In this document: one piece after another, positions 8,710-17,237 of the stretch | Position numbering within the stretch: position 1 is the first letter of the stretch | Layout: each line of letters opens with the position of its first letter | Assembly (NCBI RefSeq): GCF_946463545.1 | Contig: NZ_OX296583.1 | Coordinates: 1,426,001-1,490,000 of the forward strand | DNA: 64,000 bases | Direction: 5' to 3' | DNA from: Methanothermococcus thermolithotrophicus DSM 2095 | GTDB taxonomy: Archaea > AGJL01 > Methanococci > Methanococcales > Methanococcaceae | Translations under genes and position numbers: made by a program | Notes under the pieces: model-generated | Databases searched by the model: none | What the model was told of the DNA's origin: nothing | Seen by the model: only the letters and a program-made list of their open reading frames with translations

Positions 8710-9021
8710 ATAATCACCTGAGTGAAACGAAGGTGAGTTACAAAAACCGTTAGGTTTTTGTTCAATCCCTACCTTAATAGGCGGAGGTTATTAAAAAAGT
8801 TAATGGTTATTTATCTAAATATTTGATTATATATGAAAATAGCTAATAAAATTAAATAAAGTTAACCTCCAAATCCTTTAAAAAAGGATTTGGAATCCCA
8901 AATCCGATACCTCTTCACTTCGTGAAGAGATATATTTTTAGCCGGTTTTGTATTGCTATATAGTGCCAAAGTTAGTGGAATGACTAAAAAATAAGCAAAA
9001 ATAAAAAAAGCAAAATTAAAA
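8710..9021. repeat. Intergenic region with three palindromes
   Basis: No gene is visible. It holds a palindrome of the GAGCTACAAAA family (8733..8765: GAGTTACAAAAACC-GTTA-GGTTTTTGTTCAATC), a second hairpin at about 8875..8893 (CCAAATCCTTT with AAAGGATTTGG) and a third at about 8909..8930 (CTCTTCACTTCGTGAAGAG). They lie between two divergent-side ends of minus-strand genes and could serve as transcription end signals. Confidence 0.6.
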
Positions 9022-10275
9022 TTATGTTGTATATTCTGAGTTAATTCTTACGTATTCGTAACCTAAATCACAACCATAGGATGTATTTTCTTCATTACCT
9101 AATTTTAAATCCACTATTATTTTTATTTTCTCATTTTTCATAATTTCTTCTGCTTTTATGAGCTCCGCTGTTCCTTCGTCTGCTATCTGTTCCCCATCCT
9201 TAACAAGATAAACCTCTTCTTTAAAATCGCCAATCAAAACGTCTATTTTATTCATGTCCATCTCTGCTCCACTGTATCCCACTGCAGCTACAATTCTACC
9301 CCAGTTAGGGTCGCTACCAAATAATGCAGTTTTTACTAAGAGTGACCTAACAACTGACATAGAAGCTTTTTTTGCATCTTCTTTGGTCTTAGCCCCTCTT
9401 ACCAAGACTTCCATGAATTTTGTAGCTCCTTCTCCATCGCTTACAATCATCTTTGCGAGCTCCCTGCATACATAGGCAATGGCTTTATCAAAAGTTTCTT
9501 TACAGTCTTTGTAGTTAACTCCACTTTCCCCATTTGCAAGAACAAAAACAGTGTCGTTTGTGCTCATATCTCCATCCACAACTGCACTATTGAAGCTCTC
9601 ATCAACTGCATTTTGTAGTGATTCTGTTAGTTCATCCCTGTTTATTTCTATATCTGTAGTTATGAAACATAACATTGTTGCATGGAGCATGTTTGGAGCT
9701 ATCATTCCAGCCCCTTTGGCTATTCCTCCGACTCTAACTTTTTTTCCGTTAACTTCAAATTCAACTGCAGTCGTTTTTGGAAATGCGTCTGTAGTCATTA
9801 TCGCTTTTGCAGAGTTTAAATTATTGTTTTCTTTGGTTAGGATATCGTATGTTTTTTTCAGTCTATCTTTTATAATATCCATTGGCATTTTTCTACCGAT
9901 TACACCCGTAGAGGCAATCAAAACCTGATTTTCAGGAATGTTTAACAATCTTGCAGTTTCTTTAATCATTTCTTTTGCATCTTCCATTCCATCCTTTGTA
10001 AAACAGTTGGCATTACCGCTGTTTGCAACAATTGCCCTTATTTTTTCATTATTTTTTAAAATTTCCTTTGACAGTTTCACAGGATGGGCATAAACCTTGT
10101 TTGTTGTAAATACACCTGCGGCAACTGCCTCTTTTTCGGATAAAATTAAAGCTACACCGTATTTATCTTCTTTAAAACCGTTTGCTTTAAATCCTTTTGG
10201 AGCTACGACTCCATTATCGATTACTTTTATCTCCAAGTCGTTCATTGTATTATTGGTTTGATTTGTTTGTCCCAT
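9022..10275 (-). CDS. argJ: Arginine biosynthesis bifunctional protein ArgJ
   Basis: ArgJ transfers the acetyl group from N-acetylornithine to glutamate and, in bifunctional members, also makes N-acetylglutamate from acetyl-CoA. The 417 aa protein shows VVAPKGFKANGF near the start, NSGNANCFTKDG, STGVIGRKMPM, GGIAKGAGMIAPNMLHATML with the Thr at which the precursor cuts itself, DGDMSTNDTV and GSDPNWGRIVAAVGYSG. I chose the ATG at 10275, which follows CAGGTGG, over the in-frame ATG at 10314. It is a stand-alone minus-strand gene. Confidence 0.95.
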   Translation of the reverse strand: MGQTNQTNNTMNDLEIKVIDNGVVAPKGFKANGFKEDKYGVALILSEKEAVAAGVFTTNKVYAHPVKLSKEILKNNEKIRAIVANSGNANCFTKDGMEDAKEMIKETARLLNIPENQVLIASTGVIGRKMPMDIIKDRLKKTYDILTKENNNLNSAKAIMTTDAFPKTTAVEFEVNGKKVRVGGIAKGAGMIAPNMLHATMLCFITTDIEINRDELTESLQNAVDESFNSAVVDGDMSTNDTVFVLANGESGVNYKDCKETFDKAIAYVCRELAKMIVSDGEGATKFMEVLVRGAKTKEDAKKASMSVVRSLLVKTALFGSDPNWGRIVAAVGYSGAEMDMNKIDVLIGDFKEEVYLVKDGEQIADEGTAELIKAEEIMKNEKIKIIVDLKLGNEENTSYGCDLGYEYVRINSEYTT

Positions 10276-10330
10276 TTTTCCACCTGACTTTATAGTATTG
10301 AATATAATCGCCATTTATGATATGATATTT

Positions 10331-11650
10331 TTATTTTTTGTGAAATTGCCATACTTTCAATTTTTCTATGGTAAAGTACAATGTAATGACAAATATAAAA
10401 AATGATGATATTAAAGTTGCAGCAGCTCCTCCAACTATCCCAATGTTCTTAACCAAGATATAGTTTAAAATGGCATTTAACACCACGCCAAAGGATATAA
10501 CATAAAGGGGCACTTTTGCATAACCAAGACCTTGCAGTGAAGCAGCACATATTGTATATGAGCCCATAAATGCAGCTGAGATTGACAGTATCTTCAAGCT
10601 TAGGGATGATTCATAATAATCTATATTGAAGAACAGTATAAGCAATTCCTTTGAAAATATGAGGAACATAAATAAAAACGGAGTTACAATTCCTAAATTC
10701 ATCAGTATGGCTTTTTTAAAGTAATTTACATCCTTTGTTTTTGCGATTCTTGGAATTAATGGTATTGATATTGAAGATGCAAATAAAAAAAGAGCTCTTG
10801 ACAGTAGTGAAGCATAACCATATAATCCGTTTAACTGTGGGCCCAATATTGACATTATAAATATACTGTCCAAATCGCTTAAAAGTCTGTATGATGCTGT
10901 TCCAAGGGCTATAGGTATCGAATAAAGTATGACTTTTTTAACCATCGGGTTTTTAACCATTAATTTAAAACTTCTTATTTTATTTTTAGGTATCAAATTA
11001 TTTTTGGCTATAAAGTAGAATCCTAAAAGTCCTCCGATAATATAACCTAAAGATATGGATAAAATACCGCCCATCACACCGATAAGTGAAGCTAAAAAGA
11101 TTGAAAATATTATTTTTGAAGTATGCTCTGCTATCCAAGTTTTAGAGAGCTCCTTTATTTTCAAGCTACCCTGCAAAACTCCTCTATTCCATGATATAAA
11201 TGCTGAAAATGGGAGGGTCAAGGCTATGATATAATAGATATTAGCATCTAAGTTTTTGTAGTATCCTCCCAAAAAATACTTTAAAAAAATGGTGAATATT
11301 CCACCAATCAATGAAAAAATCAACATTACATTTAATACTCCGTAAATCCAAGATGTTTCATTATAATGGGATTTATTGTCGTGTTTGTATTCGGAAATAA
11401 ATTTTGCCATTGCCGGGGGTATTCCAGAGCAGAAAAAAATAACCAAAGAATCTAAAATAGGTAATACTCCCCTTAAAGTTCCAAAACCCTCTGTTCCAAG
11501 TATGTAAGCCATTAAAAAGAAAAATATGTAGGATGCACCTTTTGAATAAATATTTGAGAATATCATGTAGAAACTATCTTTCAATAGGCCTTCTTTTCTA
11601 AGGGAATTGAGAACTTTCTTTGATTTTAGATTTTTAAATTTTTTTAACAT
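10331..11650 (-). CDS. Polysaccharide/oligosaccharide flippase (MATE/MOP superfamily)
   Basis: This 439 aa protein has about 12-14 hydrophobic helices and the RfbX/Wzx layout: an N-terminal SLRKEGLLKDSFYMIFSNIYSKG, then LGTEGFGTLRGVLPILDSL, which is characteristic of the family, and LLSDLDSIFIMSILGPQLNGLYGYA in the middle. Such proteins move lipid-linked glycans across the membrane, here perhaps for S-layer or archaellin glycosylation. No glycosyltransferase genes lie beside it. The ATG follows GTGAGATT. Confidence 0.85.
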   Translation of the reverse strand: MLKKFKNLKSKKVLNSLRKEGLLKDSFYMIFSNIYSKGASYIFFFLMAYILGTEGFGTLRGVLPILDSLVIFFCSGIPPAMAKFISEYKHDNKSHYNETSWIYGVLNVMLIFSLIGGIFTIFLKYFLGGYYKNLDANIYYIIALTLPFSAFISWNRGVLQGSLKIKELSKTWIAEHTSKIIFSIFLASLIGVMGGILSISLGYIIGGLLGFYFIAKNNLIPKNKIRSFKLMVKNPMVKKVILYSIPIALGTASYRLLSDLDSIFIMSILGPQLNGLYGYASLLSRALFLFASSISIPLIPRIAKTKDVNYFKKAILMNLGIVTPFLFMFLIFSKELLILFFNIDYYESSLSLKILSISAAFMGSYTICAASLQGLGYAKVPLYVISFGVVLNAILNYILVKNIGIVGGAAATLISSFFIFVITLYFTIEKLKVWQFHKK

Positions 11651-11749
11651 AATCTCACTAAAAGAAAAATTTTATTATTAATGTTTAAACTTAAAAAAGT
11701 GTTATATAAAGAATGTACTCATTGAGTGAAGCAGAATATCCCTTGTAGA

Positions 11750-12745
11750 TTAAACCAGCTCTCCATTAAACGCCTTATTTAATATGGACTCTTTTAACTC
11801 TCTGAATATATTCAATTCTCTTTCCTGTAATTCTTCCAACCTTTTTATTTTCTCGGTTAAAATGTCTAAATAATTTACTATCTCCAACTGTCTTTCTAGA
11901 TTAGGTTGATTGTTTTTGTATGGGATTGGGATTGATAAATTATCAAATACTTCTTTTGAAATAGATGGAATTTCCGAGTCTATGGCATTTTCATTAGGAA
12001 TTGAAAAATAGTGTTTTATAAAATAATAAATAAACTTATTATAAAGATCGTTATTTATAGACGTTGATATTCTCCCAATATCTGAAATGAGAATATTATC
12101 TAGTTCTTCCATGCTTGTTATTTCATTTAATTTAACTAATTCCCAACCTTCTTTATCTGCTATTTCCCTAAAAATTTTATTTAAAACCGAGCTAAATAAA
12201 CCCCTTGTTTCACCTATTGATTTTTGTTTTAACTCTATTGCGTTATCCAAATCTTTAAAAAGGTACTCTATTTTGTCTATAATTTGTTTTTGTTTTTCAA
12301 GCGGGGGTAATAAAAATTCGAATGATTTTATTTCATCCCATGAGCTCTGTGGGTTCATTTCTTGCATGGTTTTGTTAACAAAATTTAAGAAACTTTCAGA
12401 GCTCATGGCAATTAAAAGATATTTTGAATAAATTTTAGCAATATCTGGAGTTAATACAAGTATATCTGTCGAACAGGCTCCATCTACATCTGACAAGACG
12501 GCCTTATTCAAATATTGGCTTGGTTTTCCATATAAAATATCTCCAGCATAAAATTTGTTTTTGCCATCCTCAACTTCCTTTGGGCTACCATAATTGGATA
12601 AATGCCATTCATTGCTTTTAATGTGTTCCAAACCAACATAAACATTTTCATCCTTCATCTCTAAGGGGCTAATCTGCTCTTCTCGAGTATTGCATACTTC
12701 CCCCAATTTAACCCATTCCCAACCTTCTGGTATATTATATTCCAT
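11750..12745 (-). CDS. hsdS: Type I restriction specificity subunit HsdS
   Basis: The 331 aa protein has the HsdS plan of two target recognition domains, each beginning with a Trp-x-x-Val-Lys-Leu motif (GWEWVKLGEV at residue 9 and GWELVKLNEI at about 200). Each is followed by a conserved helical spacer (LLPPLEKQKQIIDKIEYLFKD, and NLERQLEIVNYLDILTEKIK). TRD2 is clearly shorter than TRD1, and the protein is shorter than usual HsdS (about 400 aa), which suggests an internal deletion. No hsdM or hsdR is adjacent, so it must work with subunits elsewhere or be idle. Start at ATG 12745 after GGGTGAA. Confidence 0.85.
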   Translation of the reverse strand: MEYNIPEGWEWVKLGEVCNTREEQISPLEMKDENVYVGLEHIKSNEWHLSNYGSPKEVEDGKNKFYAGDILYGKPSQYLNKAVLSDVDGACSTDILVLTPDIAKIYSKYLLIAMSSESFLNFVNKTMQEMNPQSSWDEIKSFEFLLPPLEKQKQIIDKIEYLFKDLDNAIELKQKSIGETRGLFSSVLNKIFREIADKEGWELVKLNEITSMEELDNILISDIGRISTSINNDLYNKFIYYFIKHYFSIPNENAIDSEIPSISKEVFDNLSIPIPYKNNQPNLERQLEIVNYLDILTEKIKRLEELQERELNIFRELKESILNKAFNGELV

Positions 12746-12967
12746 AAATTCACCCACAACGATTTTAATTATAATAAATGTTTTAACTTCATTCTTTTAA
12801 AACTTCATATGTTCTTCATATTTAATTCCTTTTATACACTTGTATCGAAATGATTAACAAGTAAATTCAAACTTATTTTAATATAAATCACTCTTCTACA
12901 TCCTTTCCTTAAATAATCCACTGTCATAGGTGTATTTTTTTCGCTTCGATTACTCCGACTACTGTTT

Positions 12968-13592
12968 TTATTCGAGCTCCTTTAAAATTTTCTCAATGAT
13001 GGGTTTTAATTTTGTGAGCCCCTTTCTAATCAGTTTCCAAATTAAATTATAATCAGCATCCCAATATTGGTAAAGTAGGCTGTTTTCTATTTCTTCTAAT
13101 TTTTTAAAAGGTACATTTTTATATTTTTTCTTAAATTCTTCATCAATATATTTTGACGCTTCCCCTATAATTATCAAACATTGAGATACTGCATCTTTTG
13201 TTAGTTTGTCATTTAAAAATTCTTTGTAATTCATATTTTTTGTAAATTCGATGGTGTAATTAATATTTTCTAAAATATCAGTTAAAAATACTTTATTATT
13301 TTTTTCAAATTTGTATATTAATTCGTCATCAGTTGATTTTATTAATTCTGATTTAATATTGTTTTTAAGTATTAAATTTATATTTTCATTAAATAAGTTC
13401 TCCAAATAATTTTCTAAACTTACATAATTATCCAAATTTTCATACTCATCTTCAAATTCAACTAAAATATCAATATCGGGTGTTTCTTGCTCCCATTTTG
13501 GTAAATCCTTTAATATTCCGATAGTTTTAACTTTGTATTTTTCTTTAGTTCTTTTTGTACTCTAAAAGTATGTTTTTTATTTCGTTTAAGGT
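12968..13592 (-). pseudogene. Decayed MntA-HepT toxin-antitoxin pair, fused
   Basis: Read on the minus strand, TLNEIKNILLEYKK then, after a frameshift near 13557, KYKVKTIGILKDLPKWEQ and ETPDIDILVEFEDEYENL match an MntA nucleotidyltransferase. Its catalytic GS motif and SD pair are altered. The frame then continues without a stop into a HepT/DUF86 HEPN domain (FLTDILENINYTIEFTKNM, DAVSQCLIIIGEASKYI). The HEPN catalytic R-x4-H-x-Y reads E-N-S-L-L-Y-Q-Y, so both Arg and His are lost. A palindromic repeat sits where the MntA start codon should be. The open part is 12968..13435. I read this as an inactive relic; a fused non-catalytic protein could still be made. Confidence 0.75.
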
Positions 13593-13642
13593 TTTCGTAG
13601 CGAAGCGGAGAGCTACAAAAACCGAAGGTTTTTGTTTAATCA
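13591..13642. repeat. GCGAAGCG / GCTACAAAA palindromic repeat
   Basis: The unit is GCGAAGCGGAGAGCTAC, then a hairpin AAAAACC-GA-AGGTTTTT, then GTTTAATC. The same flanks with different stems occur at 60348, 60493 and, in frame, inside hel308 at 32432. It abuts the decayed mntA start. Confidence 0.7.
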
Positions 13643-13720
13643 TGATATCCCCTCGGAGCTCCCAAAAGTATATATTATGTTAATATCGTATTAATATTAT
13701 ATAAATAAAAGGTGGTGTTA

Positions 13721-13966
13721 ATGGTTAAAGCAATAGTCAATATTTCAGATGAAAACAATCAAGTAATTAACATTATAAAAGCAAAATACAACCTTAAAGA
13801 CAAAAGCGAAGCGATAAATAAGATAATAGAAGAATACGCAGAAATATTATTAGAACCAGAGTTAAAACCTGATTATGTTGAGAAAATAAAAAGAATTATG
13901 GAAAATGAAACACCCATACATATCGGCTCTGTTGAAGAACTAAATAAAAGATATTTGGGTGAATAG
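13721..13966 (+). CDS. Antitoxin of a RelBE/ParDE-type pair (DUF2683-like)
   Basis: The 81 aa protein starts MVKAIVNISDENNQVINIIK, a short beta strand then helix as in ribbon-helix-helix antitoxins (KYNLKDKSEAINKIIEEYAE). The tail (PIHIGSVEELNKRYLGE) is the part that would wrap the toxin. The ATG at 13721 follows GGTGGTG. The toxin gene starts at the very next base after the stop. Such antitoxins usually repress their own operon. Confidence 0.85.
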   Translation: MVKAIVNISDENNQVINIIKAKYNLKDKSEAINKIIEEYAEILLEPELKPDYVEKIKRIMENETPIHIGSVEELNKRYLGE

Positions 13967-14266
13967 ATGTATGATATTGAAATCATGCCCTCGTTGGATA
14001 GGATACTTACAAAATTATCTAAAAAAGATGGGAAAAAAGTAGAAATCATCTTAAAAAAGATTAGTGAAATAAACAAAAATCCACACCACTATAAAAATTT
14101 AAGAACACCAATGGAAGATTTTAAAAGAGTTCATATTGATAAAAGTTTTGTTTTAATATTTACTGTGGATGATAATGAAAAGAGAGTTATATTTGTAGAT
14201 GTTGCTCACCATGATGAGATATATAAAAATAAAAGAATATCAAAAATAAAGAAAATATTGCAATAA
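13967..14266 (+). CDS. RelE/ParE-family toxin
   Basis: The 99 aa protein has the RelE fold pattern: MYDIEIMPSLDRILTKL, a basic helical hairpin (SKKDGKKVEIILKKISEI), NPHHYKNLRTPMEDFKRVHI and strand FVLIFTVDDNEKRVIFVDVAHHDEIY. Archaeal RelE toxins cleave mRNA in the ribosome. The HHDEIYK ending is typical of the archaeal branch. It starts directly after the antitoxin stop codon, with its ribosome binding site (GGTGAA) inside the antitoxin gene. Both genes look intact, in contrast to the decayed pair just upstream. Confidence 0.88.
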   Translation: MYDIEIMPSLDRILTKLSKKDGKKVEIILKKISEINKNPHHYKNLRTPMEDFKRVHIDKSFVLIFTVDDNEKRVIFVDVAHHDEIYKNKRISKIKKILQ

Positions 14267-14467
14267 CCATATTTTTAAACTGTATTGAACCATACAGCAC
14301 GTTTTATACTCCTGGAAATAACAAAGGCATATATTTAAATACTCTAAGCGCGCAGTATAAAAACCAAAATAACAAATACAACAAGGAACCACACAATAAC
14401 ATAACAATAATAATTCTAAAAATAGCAAACATCAAATAATACTCTTTAAATAGTGCAGTGCTAAAAA
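14267..14467. other. Short gene-free stretch with repeat pieces
   Basis: This stretch holds a half copy of the TTACAAAGGCATA repeat (14318..14332) and TTTAAATAGTGCAGTG, which resembles the start of the 28-base direct repeats at 15388 and 25951. I see no gene. Confidence 0.4.
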
Positions 14468-15214
14468 CTAAACTTGCCACTTTTTTTCAAGCAAGTTTTC
14501 CACTGACTCTTTATGAATTCCCACTGAATATCTTTCCCCATCTAACTCTATTACTGCAAAACTTCTGGATTTTTCAGACGAATCAACCCTAATATATAAA
14601 CCTCCATAATCCATCCTTGTTAAAGTATATTCTGTAAAATGCAAATGCCCATTAAGCACAATTTTTGGTTTTATCAAATTAATGGTATCCATAATCAATT
14701 TTGAACCTTTAGATATTCTGAATTTAAAACATTCCAATTCATTAGAAGAATACACAGGCAATTCAGGAGTTTCATGACAGAGAAAAAAGTCTATTGAGTA
14801 AAGAGACGTTTGAGTTTCCTCAAGAAAATTCCTTGCCTTTATTATAAATGAATCACCCCTTTGCCTTGGCACACCCTTCTTCATTAATCTCTTTTCACTA
14901 TAAATGCCATTAACTCCACATATTTTCAAACCGCAAACTTCAACCACTTCAAAATCCTGCAAAAGCGCCGACCTACCAAGACTGGGGGCAATAATCTGAG
15001 TGAGCTCTTGCATATTCTCATGATTTCCAAAAATTGTAAGGAGGGGTATTTTCTCTAGAATTGGTTGAATAGAATTTCTTGTTAATCCTTCGTCCCAATC
15101 TCCTGCTGATAGGAGTAAATCTGGCCGGGTTTCTATTATGATTTGATTTAACCATTCAAATTGAGCATTTTCTATCATAGTAGTATGCAAATCACTAATA
15201 AATAGAATTCTCAT
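14468..15214 (-). CDS. Metallophosphoesterase (calcineurin-like)
   Basis: The 248 aa protein carries the dimetal phosphoesterase motifs in order: FISDLHTT (DxH), SAGDWDEG (GD), IFGNHENM (GNHE), then CHETPE and NGHLHFTEYT (GHxH). Such enzymes hydrolyse phosphodiesters; the substrate cannot be told. It is a stand-alone minus-strand gene. The C-terminal part (GGLYIRVDSSEKSRSFAVIELDG) is a beta-rich end usual for this family. Confidence 0.88.
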   Translation of the reverse strand: MRILFISDLHTTMIENAQFEWLNQIIIETRPDLLLSAGDWDEGLTRNSIQPILEKIPLLTIFGNHENMQELTQIIAPSLGRSALLQDFEVVEVCGLKICGVNGIYSEKRLMKKGVPRQRGDSFIIKARNFLEETQTSLYSIDFFLCHETPELPVYSSNELECFKFRISKGSKLIMDTINLIKPKIVLNGHLHFTEYTLTRMDYGGLYIRVDSSEKSRSFAVIELDGERYSVGIHKESVENLLEKKWQV

Positions 15215-15387
15215 ATTATCCCATAATTGTTATAACTGTTATTTTTCTGCATTTGAAGAAACTTACTAGGTTAAATGTTTGCGTATTTTTGAATATAATC
15301 GAACTTTATAATCGAGTGAGATCTACAGTTTTATTACTTGGCAAATATATTAACACATTAAATTTCAATTAAAGAGAGGACTATACT

Positions 15388-15415
15388 ATTTAAATAGTCT
15401 TAAACTGCGCCGTAC
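15388..15415. repeat. 28-base direct repeat, left copy
   Basis: ATTTAAATAGTCTTAAAC followed by TGCGCCGTAC. The copy at 25951..25978 matches at 25 of 28 positions in the same orientation. The two bracket the helicase-methylase island. Confidence 0.6.
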
Positions 15416-15745
15416 TCCAAAAAAAGGACATAAATCAACTTAAAAGTATAAAAATACCACTATAAATTACAAAGGCATAATCCCATCCAATTCAATACAA
15501 AATAATGACCGATTTCTTTTTTTAATTTATTATCCACCGTAATCATTACTACACTGTTATCCATCATCCACAAACTTACTATTCCCTATTACCGGACCTG
15601 GAGGTTATTGCCCAACACCACCAAAAGGAGCTCTCTCACTAGCATATACTTATTAAGAGAACTAGGCACACTTGATCCAAATAGTCTGTTTTATTTAAAA
15701 TATATTATTTTTTCTTTTAGAAGTGAATAAAAGTATTTAAAAAAC

Positions 15746-15771
15746 ATGCCTCCGTAATATTACAAAGGCAT
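15746..15771. repeat. TGCCTTTGTAAT palindrome
   Basis: ATGCCTCCGTAAT-ATTACAAAGGCAT is a near-perfect inverted repeat. Related copies lie at 16512..16537 and 40648..40672, and half copies at 14318 and 15454..15478. All are in gene-free DNA. Confidence 0.65.
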
Positions 15772-16009
15772 ATATTCAATAAGGTTAACATTGGCATATA
15801 TTGTGTGAATGGAAAAGTAGAGAATAATATAAGTTTTTCTGATTTTTTCTAATAATTGGCGTTAAATGCGCCTCTGGTTAAGTTTCTTATGTTGGATGTT
15901 ATGTTTAAAAAACTTAAGATATGAGTAAAAATAAAATACAAGGAAGTAAATATTTACAACTTAAGTCTATATCTATCCTTTAATAGGTATTGAAAATGTT
16001 AGGTACCTT

Positions 16010-16250
16010 CGGATGTATGAACATGCGCCATATTTATTATATATTTCATCAAGTTTTTCATTGATTTGTTCATTTTTTCGCTTAGCAATTCATGGTTGGT
16101 GCTAACATCCTCTGCAAGAGATTTCTTTTAAGTTTTTTCATTAATTTTACATCTTTAAATTTATTTACCAAAAATTCAGACCAATCATGCTCCTTGCAAG
16201 CATATATAAACAACTCATCCCTAACGAAGAACCTATACCTGTTTTAAAAT
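16010..16250 (-). pseudogene. Decayed unidentified gene
   Basis: On the minus strand a stretch reads RYRFFVRDELFIYACKEHDW, SEFLVNKFKDVKLMKKLK, then after a frameshift NHELLSEKMNKSMKNLMKYI and MAHVHTSEGT. The amino-acid composition is coding-like but frames are broken. I do not recognise the family. The piece encoding AHVHTSE recurs at about 16408..16440 (ATGTATGAACATGCGCCA), so part of it is duplicated. Confidence 0.45.
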
Positions 16251-16511
16251 CTTATCTTCAAATTAGTGGATAAAAAATAGAATACAGCGCTAAAAATCTA
16301 TGATACTACTGAGTCCTATTAAAATAGTTAGATAATGCCTTATAGATTAAGTTAGTCATCAAAACGAAGGGCCAAGGCTGGTTTTTACTAAAATTAAGAT
16401 TATTAACATATTTCAGATGTATGAACATGCGCCACATCATATGGTGTTAAATACACTTAAATTTCTTATAAATTGCGCTATTTAGTATTTATTGGACAAT
16501 TGATTATATTG

Positions 16512-16537
16512 TGCCTTTGTAATATATTACAAGGGCA
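16512..16537. repeat. TGCCTTTGTAAT palindrome
   Basis: TGCCTTTGTAATATATTACAAGGGCA is a near-perfect inverted repeat of the same family as 15746..15771 and 40648..40672. Confidence 0.65.
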
Positions 16538-16594
16538 TATACTAGTTCTGGATACTGTATAGAAAAAACTATTCGATGCTAATGATAGGTTAAA

Positions 16595-16699
16595 AATGAA
16601 GATACGAAAACTTATAAAACTTTAAGCAATTTAAACTTATATACTGATGAAGAAGAGAAAAATGAAAAATTATTTAAAAGATTAAAAAAAGAAAATTAA
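16595..16699 (+). pseudogene. Remnant of an ESCRT-III-like protein C-terminus
   Basis: The plus strand reads ...LSNLNLYTDEEEKNEKLF then KRLKKEN and a stop. The intact ESCRT-III-like protein encoded at 43157..43798 ends VSNLNLDTDGEEEEDDEELF, KRLEKENQ. The match covers the acidic tail and the MIM1-like terminal helix. No intact upstream part is visible. It is followed at once by a decayed beta-propeller gene, as the cluster at 43-47 kb has a propeller after its ESCRT-III/Vps4 genes. Confidence 0.6.
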
Positions 16700-17147
16700 T
16701 AATTTCCTACTTTGCTTTTTATGGGGGATATAATGGGGAATATTATGGTTTTAGAACTAATGAATTAATTGAACAAGAAGAAATAGACGAAATACATGTT
16801 TCTGGATTGTTATGGAAATTTAGATTACATATATAAAAATTTGGCAATTGTTGGATATGGGGGCGATTGTTTATACTTTTGGTATTAATACTGGTAAAAA
16901 GGTTTGGGAGTTTGAAACAAAAAGGGGTAATCTCATTTTGTAAGTATGGCAATATTGTGATGGTTGGATGTTATGATGATGCATTTATGCCTTAAATTCA
17001 AATAATGGCTCTAAACTTGGGAGTTTGAGGCGAGTAGTAGTATAGAGGGTCAATGAAAAAAGATATTTTAGTGATGAAATGTAATATCGGGCATATTTAT
17101 GCTTTTGATTTTAATATAATATCGGATAATCTCTTAAAAAGTAAATA
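16700..17147 (+). pseudogene. Decayed PQQ-like beta-propeller protein
   Basis: Pieces in shifting frames read FYGGYNGEYYGFRTNELI, GLLWKFRL, TGKKVWEFETKRGN, YALNSNNGSKLWEFEASSSI and GHIYAFDFN. The repeated Tyr-Ala-Leu-(Asn/Asp)...Gly-x-x-x-Trp-x-(Phe/Tyr) pattern is the PQQ/BamB propeller blade. Several frameshifts and stops break it. It directly follows the ESCRT-III-like remnant and precedes the PLD-helicase gene. Confidence 0.6.
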
Positions 17148-17237
17148 AATGTTTTAACCGTATCGCCCTTAACGGGCTTCGTGCCTTATTGTGAGGGAAC
17201 TATAGTTGTATATATAGGATTACAATAGGGGGACATT

